DNA of 64,000 nucleotides from Parapristionchus giblindavisi (lineage: Eukaryota > Nematoda > Chromadorea > Rhabditida > Diplogasteridae): contig CALSFV010000249.1 in assembly GCA_943737045.1 (NCBI GenBank), positions 372,001-436,000 on the forward strand, in the 5' to 3' direction. Under the pieces are notes generated by a model. The model worked only from the letters and a program-made list of their open reading frames with translations, was not told the DNA's origin and did no database searches. Positions 58,988 through 64,000 of this stretch are shown here, piece by piece. Positions within the stretch are counted from its first letter, which is position 1. The number at the start of each line of letters is the position of its first letter. The translations under genes were made by a program, and so were the position numbers.

Positions 58988-59172
58988 TTAGAGACCCCAA
59001 AAATTATGTCGACGTTTGCGTAAAGATATTCTCTGTGGCGGCGTATGTATGTTCGTCATGCAAATGTAACGATGCATTAAAACTGGTACCCTAAATACTC
59101 TACGTTATAAATTACAACACCCCAAGAAATTGCGGTGAACACTATAGCGAACAGTACAGTACAGTGTACCCT

Positions 59173-59292
59173 TTAAAGGGAGCGTTACCTCACTCAATGG
59201 TCTCTTCATTGCGCACACTATTCTCTGTTCTCTAACAACGAGAGAGCATTGAGCGTCGAAGAGACCATTGAGTGAGGTTACGCTCCCTTTCA
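59173..59292. mobile_element. MITE family A
   Basis: Near full length; right terminus ends CTCCCTTTCAA. Confidence 0.82.
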
Positions 59293-59904
59293 ACTTGTCA
59301 AGGAAGATTTGGCGCATTACCAACTTTCATTGTCATCAATACGAACGGACTGTAAGTTTGTCTTCATTTTTCATATGAAATACTATCTGACTGGACCGAG
59401 TCACTAGTACATGTATAAATTTGACACAATTAAAAATGTCCCGAAAAATATTGCTTATAAACGACCAAGATACCTCCAAGTGTAATATGTCTTGACAGTT
59501 TTACCAATATGAAACAATATCTAATCAAGAGGACGATATCTTTACGCGAAATTCATTTTTACGGTATTAAGTGAGGCAAAAAATAACCTATAACGAAATA
59601 TACTTGTTTTGGGTTCAATGTCTACAGTTGGATTTGTTTGATTCCTCATACTCTCAAGACGTGATCTCTGCACTCTATCGCATGTGTGCGAACAAGAGAA
59701 TATGGTTATACCGAGTTAGCACTGAGTATACCGAGCTCCGAACTATGGAGTCGGGTTAGGTTATACCGGAAAATTCTGTGAGACTAATTTACATTGAAGT
59801 ACGCATGACAATTACAAGCTCTTTTATTTTGTACAAACAGATAAAAATATCCAATCACGGGAGCTTGGTAGTACAAGACAATCGGTAAAAATGATTAGAA
59901 AATT

Positions 59905-60384
59905 CTACTTTCCGATAAAGCTAAGTCTGAATGCTCTGGCAGCAACCGCACCAACTGCCCCACCAGCGAGGGCTGCTCGTCCTGAATAAAAAAATGAATT
60001 GTTTAAAATTCAAAATTAGATTATCGACGCTTTTGAAATTATCTGCTCTGCATTGTTAACATGTTCTGTTACTCGGGAGTTTCAGATCAAAATAGTTTAA
60101 AAATGAATACATTTTGGCGGAATAAATAAAAAATAAAAATGCATAATGTATCATAATATAATACGTTTACCTCTATAGTATCTGTCTCTGTAGTATCCAT
60201 CGTTATTATTGTAATACCTAAAATGATGAATATAATATACTGTAACATGTTTAATATATCTCAATAAATCAATATGTAACTGAAATGACAGACAGAGATT
60301 TACTTACCCTTGATAATATTGATATTGACCAATTGTCACTGAAGCAATGGAAGCTAGTAACACGAACACGTAGAAAATATTCAT
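59905..60384 (-). CDS. Small secreted peptide, array member 4 (66 aa)
   Basis: Exons 60308-60384, 60171-60217, 59905-59981, 201 bases in all. Signal peptide MNIFYVFVLLASIASVTIG, then QYQYYQ and YYNNNDGYYRDRYYRGR, and an Ala/Gly tail (AALAGGAVGAVAARAF) ending LSFIGK. The tail is net positive and could form a short amphipathic helix. The locus, including 3' flank, matches member 5 (see finding on 59300-62820). Confidence 0.82.
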
Positions 60385-60456
60385 TTTGGAGGCTTTTTGG
60401 CTCAAAAGACAGAAATGAAGTTCACTAAGCGATGGTCTTTCCTTATTATGATCGAA

Positions 60457-60496
60457 CCTTATATACCTTCGAAGGCCATATTTGCCCTTTGATCTG
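60457..60496 (-). promoter_or_regulatory. Promoter block of peptide member 4
   Basis: GGTATATAAGG at 60457-60468 and GATCAAAGGGCAAATATG at 60476-60493; one base of the AAAGTGCAAA core differs. Confidence 0.55.
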
Positions 60497-60654
60497 CTCG
60501 TCTCTTAGATCGTTTTGAGCGAAACTATTGTGAACTTTTGTGCGATAGGGACAACAATCGAAATCAACGAAACAATGGCGTTCGCTAAATCTGTTCGATA
60601 AACGAAAATGTAGGCAGCCCTGTCATTGAGTCAGTAAAATTTAATTTATATTAT

Positions 60655-60740
60655 TTTTCTAGCGCAGATCTTGAGCTAATTTGAAACTCTCCGCTCTGAC
60701 AATGTTCTCTCCTGATTCTCTATCTACGAAGGGGTTTTTT
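60655..60740. mobile_element. MITE family B, truncated
   Basis: Left half only (GAGCTAATTTGAAACTCTCC, TATCTACGAAGG). Confidence 0.5.
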
Positions 60741-61002
60741 TATTACAGTTAAACATGTTTTATCAAGAGGTCAATTGGGAATCTCAAAATTCAAATTCTT
60801 TAAGTTTTATTGAAATTTTGTCGAGTTGAAACGATGAATATGATTACCTGAAAAAACTGTAATTACTCTTTGAAAGATGTTTATATTACATTAACTCAGT
60901 ATCTTCTAGTTTCTCATGTTTATTTGAAATATACATCATTTTAACTGTTTTCTCTTCACACATTTCTCGCGATTTCAGGTCATTTCACCGCCTCCGCCCC
61001 AC

Positions 61003-61180
61003 CAAGGAGCCAGAAAGGGGAATTGGTAGTGACTAGATCATGCGGTAAAGTATGTACGTCCGAAGAAGAGATTAGGATCTCCTCACTGAACTGGCTTTGA
61101 AATATCGCTGGCATAGCAGTGATAACAAGCAGGATTTCGTGTGCCTTGAATAACAGATTGTACCTTTACCTTTACCTTTT
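61003..61180. repeat. Family F repeat, inverted, most complete copy
   Basis: GGGGAATTGGTAGTGACTAG at the left, then GTGCCTTGAATAACAGATTG and TACCTTTACCTTTACCTTTT at the right. Confidence 0.55.
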
Positions 61181-62012
61181 ATCTCTTCACACTTAAAGCT
61201 AGAACGACCGCTCCAATTCAAACTCTCATTGAACAAATGCTGTCTGGGTTGTCTGGTTTCATCTTACATTTGAATCTGTATGCTATTTCATATAATATCA
61301 ATGTGCTTATTTCATTCGCTATCAATAATAAGCATACATAACAAAATAAAATATTGTGATCTTCTCATTTCTATCTATACTCCACTGCGCTATAAATTAC
61401 GGCACGAAAGAAAAACTTTATACACATGTCTAGAGCACCCTAGCAACATTCCAAAGAGGACTTGGCACATTGCCAAATCTCCTTCTCATCCTTACAAAAA
61501 AACTACTATTTTCCATCTTTTTCATGATAATAGACTATATGACTAGATCGAGTTACTCGTACATGTGGAAGATTGTACAAGTTTGCCAAAACTAAAAGAA
61601 GACATTCCATGAAATTTTTACAGAAACTACGTCGAATATTGGTGAAAAGTGTCTGATCATCTTACCAATCTGAAACGATAGCATACACAGAGGACGACAT
61701 CTTCCCATGAAAATCTTTTTTGAGAATGATATACTTGTTTTGGATCTACTGTCTGGTTTTATAGTTGGTATGTAAGTGGCTCGTTTCATGCATGCGCACG
61801 TTGATAGAAGAGAATATATGCACCTATATCGAGGTTGTACCAAGTATATCGAGTACCGAGTACCTAGATATGGAGATGGTGTTAAGTTATACCGGATAGT
61901 TCAATATCATTGGCTTAGTTTATGACAATTACACATATGATAATTACAAGCCATTTTATTTTGTACAAACAAAAAATAATATCCAATCACGGGAGCGGTT
62001 TAGAAAAACAAT

Positions 62013-62558
62013 CTATTTTCCGATAAAGCTAAGTCGGAATGCTCTGGCAGCAACCGCACCAGCCGCGCCACCAGCGAGGGCTGCTCGTCCTGAAAGATAA
62101 AAACTGAACAATTTATTTTGAAAATTTCAAAATTACGCAATCAATGTTATCTTTAAATTGTCTGCTCTTTGCTTGCTGCACTGTTCTATTACTTCAACAG
62201 AGTCAGGACAGAGTTTCAGATCAAAAGTAATTGGAAAATATATATATATTATGGAATAAATAAATACTTAAATATGTAAATTTAAATAAAAATGTAGTTT
62301 ATCATGCTTACCTCTATAATATCTGTCTCTGTAGAAGTGATCGTTGTTGTTATAGTAATACCTAAAAGATAAATATATCATACTGTAACTTATTAGATAC
62401 AGTTGATTGCAAAGAGAATATTGTAAATATGTTAACGAAATAATTATGTTACATAAGTGGAAAATAAAAAAAGTTACGTACCCATTATAATATTGATATT
62501 GACCGATCGTCACTGAAGCAATGGAAGCGAGCAATAGGAAGACGTAGAAGATATTCAT
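62013..62558 (-). CDS. Small secreted peptide, array member 5 (67 aa)
   Basis: Exons 62482-62558, 62312-62361, 62013-62089. Signal peptide MNIFYVFLLLASIASVTIG, QYQYYNG, middle exon YYYNNNDHFYRDRYYR, and a tail nearly identical to member 4. The start was set at 62558 to match the other members; an in-frame ATG seven codons upstream (MNLEIDR) lies between TATA box and start and is probably 5' UTR. Confidence 0.82.
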
Positions 62559-62629
62559 TCTGTCAATCTCTAGGTTCAAAGCTAAGAAACGAAGATCACA
62601 AATGAATGATCTTACCGAATCATGATCGA

Positions 62630-62670
62630 ACCTTATATACCTTTTAAGATCGTCTTTGCACTTTGATCTG
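62630..62670 (-). promoter_or_regulatory. Promoter block of peptide member 5
   Basis: GGTATATAAGG at 62631-62641 and AGATCAAAGTGCAAAGACG at 62651-62669. Further upstream, TTTCGCACAAAACGAG near 62680-62697 is also conserved with member 4 and, more loosely, members 1-3. Confidence 0.6.
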
Positions 62671-62941
62671 CTCGTCTCTTAGCTCGTTTTGTGCGAAACT
62701 ATTGTGAACTTTTGTGCGATAGGGACAACGAACATCAAAAGCAATCAACGAAACACAAGCGTTCGCCAAATCTGCTTTATGCTCGTAAGATTAGCCCGTT
62801 TCTCACGTAACATTAGTCGATGGAGAGTCATAATAGAGATTCGCCCAGTTCGGATGTGCCTCACTTCTCTTGTTTTATTTTGTTATAATATTTGTTTTCG
62901 AAAGTTAACTATTATGTTTCTCTTCATCGTTAATTTCAAAA

Positions 62942-63031
62942 TCGCCGCACTTTAAATACTCTCTCGCATTCTTAGTCAACGAGAGTGTTGCAAGAGCGGA
63001 GAGTAAAATTTGCTTGCGGTGCGCCTTCACA
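62942..63031. mobile_element. MITE family B, truncated left end
   Basis: Core and right arm GTAAAATTTGCTTGCGGTGC present. Confidence 0.62.
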
Positions 63032-63270
63032 ATGTTCTATAGACTGTGAAAGCCAAAACGACCGCTCAACATAGAAACTCTCTCAAATACAATCGTCTTT
63101 CGCTCGCTATGGAAACAAAATGGCTTGAACCAGAATACTGTGCCTTTAACACATTTTGTCTTCGCTTTTATAAACTCGAACCAATTGTGGCAATAGCTTT
63201 ATTTTATCCTTATTAAGCGATAAGTACATTATTAGAGCTTTATATTACAGTTGTACAAATAGTAATGAGT

Positions 63271-63557
63271 CTATCCGTAATAAACTCCTCCGGGGTAGGC
63301 TCCTGGAATTGAGAAGATAATTAAAAATATTATAATTTTGTTTATAGCTAGTAGTATAAGCTCGGATAAAATGATAAATAAAGGACGATTAAAATTAGAA
63401 AAAAATAAATGGATCCAGCGAACCTCCATAACCTCCATAAGCGGGATACCCGTACGAGGGGTAGCTGTAGGTGGGATAGCTCTGATACACGGGATATCGA
63501 TATGCTGGTTGTCCGATGTAGGTGAATGAACGACCACCATTGTAAGGGTTGTAGTAG
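63271..63557 (-). CDS. Tyr/Pro/Gly-rich secreted protein, array member 6, first exon not seen
   Basis: Exon 63424-63557 enters in phase 2 with YYNPYNGGRSFTYIGQPAYR, as the middle exon of the other members does (YYNNN). It continues with Tyr-Pro repeats (YPVYQSYPTYSYPSYGYPAY) and splices to 63271-63302, ending GGAYPGGVYYG and TAG. It is therefore a relative of the array with a different, low-complexity body and no Ala/Arg tail. The signal-peptide exon should lie at higher coordinates; a MITE and another repeat fill the rest of the window. Confidence 0.6.
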
Positions 63558-63609
63558 CTAAATGTTGAAGAAATATGCGAATGCATTGAGCTTTAGATTT
63601 TCAGAACTT

Positions 63610-63726
63610 TAAGGCTCCCCAAACTAATTTTACTCTCTGCTCTAGTCATGTTCTCTCGTTGACGAAGAAAGCGAGAGAGTGCGGCCAGAGTGAAGAGATT
63701 CAAATTGCCTTGTGTTTTTACTTTAA
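63610..63726. mobile_element. MITE family B
   Basis: TTTAAGGCTCCCCAAACTAA to TTGCCTTGTGTTTTTACTTTAA-type end; core intact. Confidence 0.75.
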
Positions 63727-64000
63727 GAGCATGGTCGACTTAATACTTAGCACTTAGTGCTTACGACTTACGAGTTAGGCTTAGGTCGCCTTTTCAATGA
63801 AGCTATGTACTTTTATTCGTCTACATTTATGTCTACATTATAAAAGCAGAAAGGAATGAGCAAGCGCATTTACAACTATTCCACATTTTGGATGAAAAAG
63901 TGGGAACCTCGTTCAACCTTTTTTGGCTATGCGGCGAATATGTAACGGGATTGGCATTTGCATAAAAGATATATAGCAATATTTGAAAACTGATTGTGAC
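63727..64000. repeat. Relative of the 5367-5811 foldback, cut by window end
   Basis: AGCATGGTCGACTTAATA at 63729, then TGCGGCGAATATGTAACGGG near 63932. A short TTAGGCTTAGG at 63776 resembles the nematode telomere unit. Confidence 0.45.

Noticed and set aside
60979..61024. Candidate exon after TTTCAG (HFTASAPPRSQKGEL) for the gene at 55656
   Set aside because: Phase would fit, but it overlaps the edge of a family F repeat and is 5 kb away.
63770..63790. Internal telomere (TTAGGC)
   Set aside because: Fewer than two units; not distinguishable from chance.

Overview
The window is AT-rich nuclear DNA from a nematode, most likely a free-living Rhabditina species (Caenorhabditis/Pristionchus-like; species not identified). 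Evidence: many short exons with GT...TTTCAG introns, nematode-type Sre chemoreceptors, EB-module and DUF19-like cysteine-rich secreted proteins, and very dense small inverted-repeat elements. Genes were rebuilt from splice sites, reading phase and paralogue comparison, because no single open frame covers a gene.

Layout. (1) 177-3132 (-): an apparently intact Sre-type receptor gene whose 3' end lies left of the window. (2) 3.1-13.8 kb: no host gene seen. It holds a (TA)n tract, foldback elements, a diverged 1.6-kb tandem duplication with tRNA-like modules, and a truncated BEL/Pao LTR retrotransposon (LTR, primer site, gag N-terminus). (3) 13.8-37.0 kb (+): three tandem Sre-type receptors of 11 exons each. 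The middle one (25307-29067) is intact and predicts 340 residues. The first has lost a splice donor and carries a 5.6-kb hairpin element in one intron. The third has a 95-base frameshifting deletion. (4) 37.3-41.3 kb (-): a secreted nitrobindin-like (DUF1794) gene with seven exons and about 850 bases of a 7-bp satellite in intron 4. (5) 44.3-45.8 kb (+): an EB-module cysteine-rich protein. (6) 45.9-63.6 kb: a minus-strand family of five complete small secreted Tyr/Gly/Ala/Arg peptides plus a divergent sixth (partial). Interspersed are a 58-residue membrane protein (47947-48175, -), a DUF19-like secreted protein (48384-53906, -) whose long intron contains a dead mariner, a 1-kb foldback and a G-rich array, and an unidentified two-exon fragment (55656-55977, +).

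The peptide genes share a three-exon plan, splice phases and an upstream block (TATATAA plus an AAAGTGCAAAGA-type motif), so they probably form one co-regulated array. Much of the rest is mobile-element DNA. Two MITE families with TTAA-ended termini occur more than 30 times, mostly in introns. Several larger palindromes carry unusual cargo: a minisatellite, an acidic reading frame, or tRNA-like cassettes. No rRNA, genuine tRNA or CRISPR was found.
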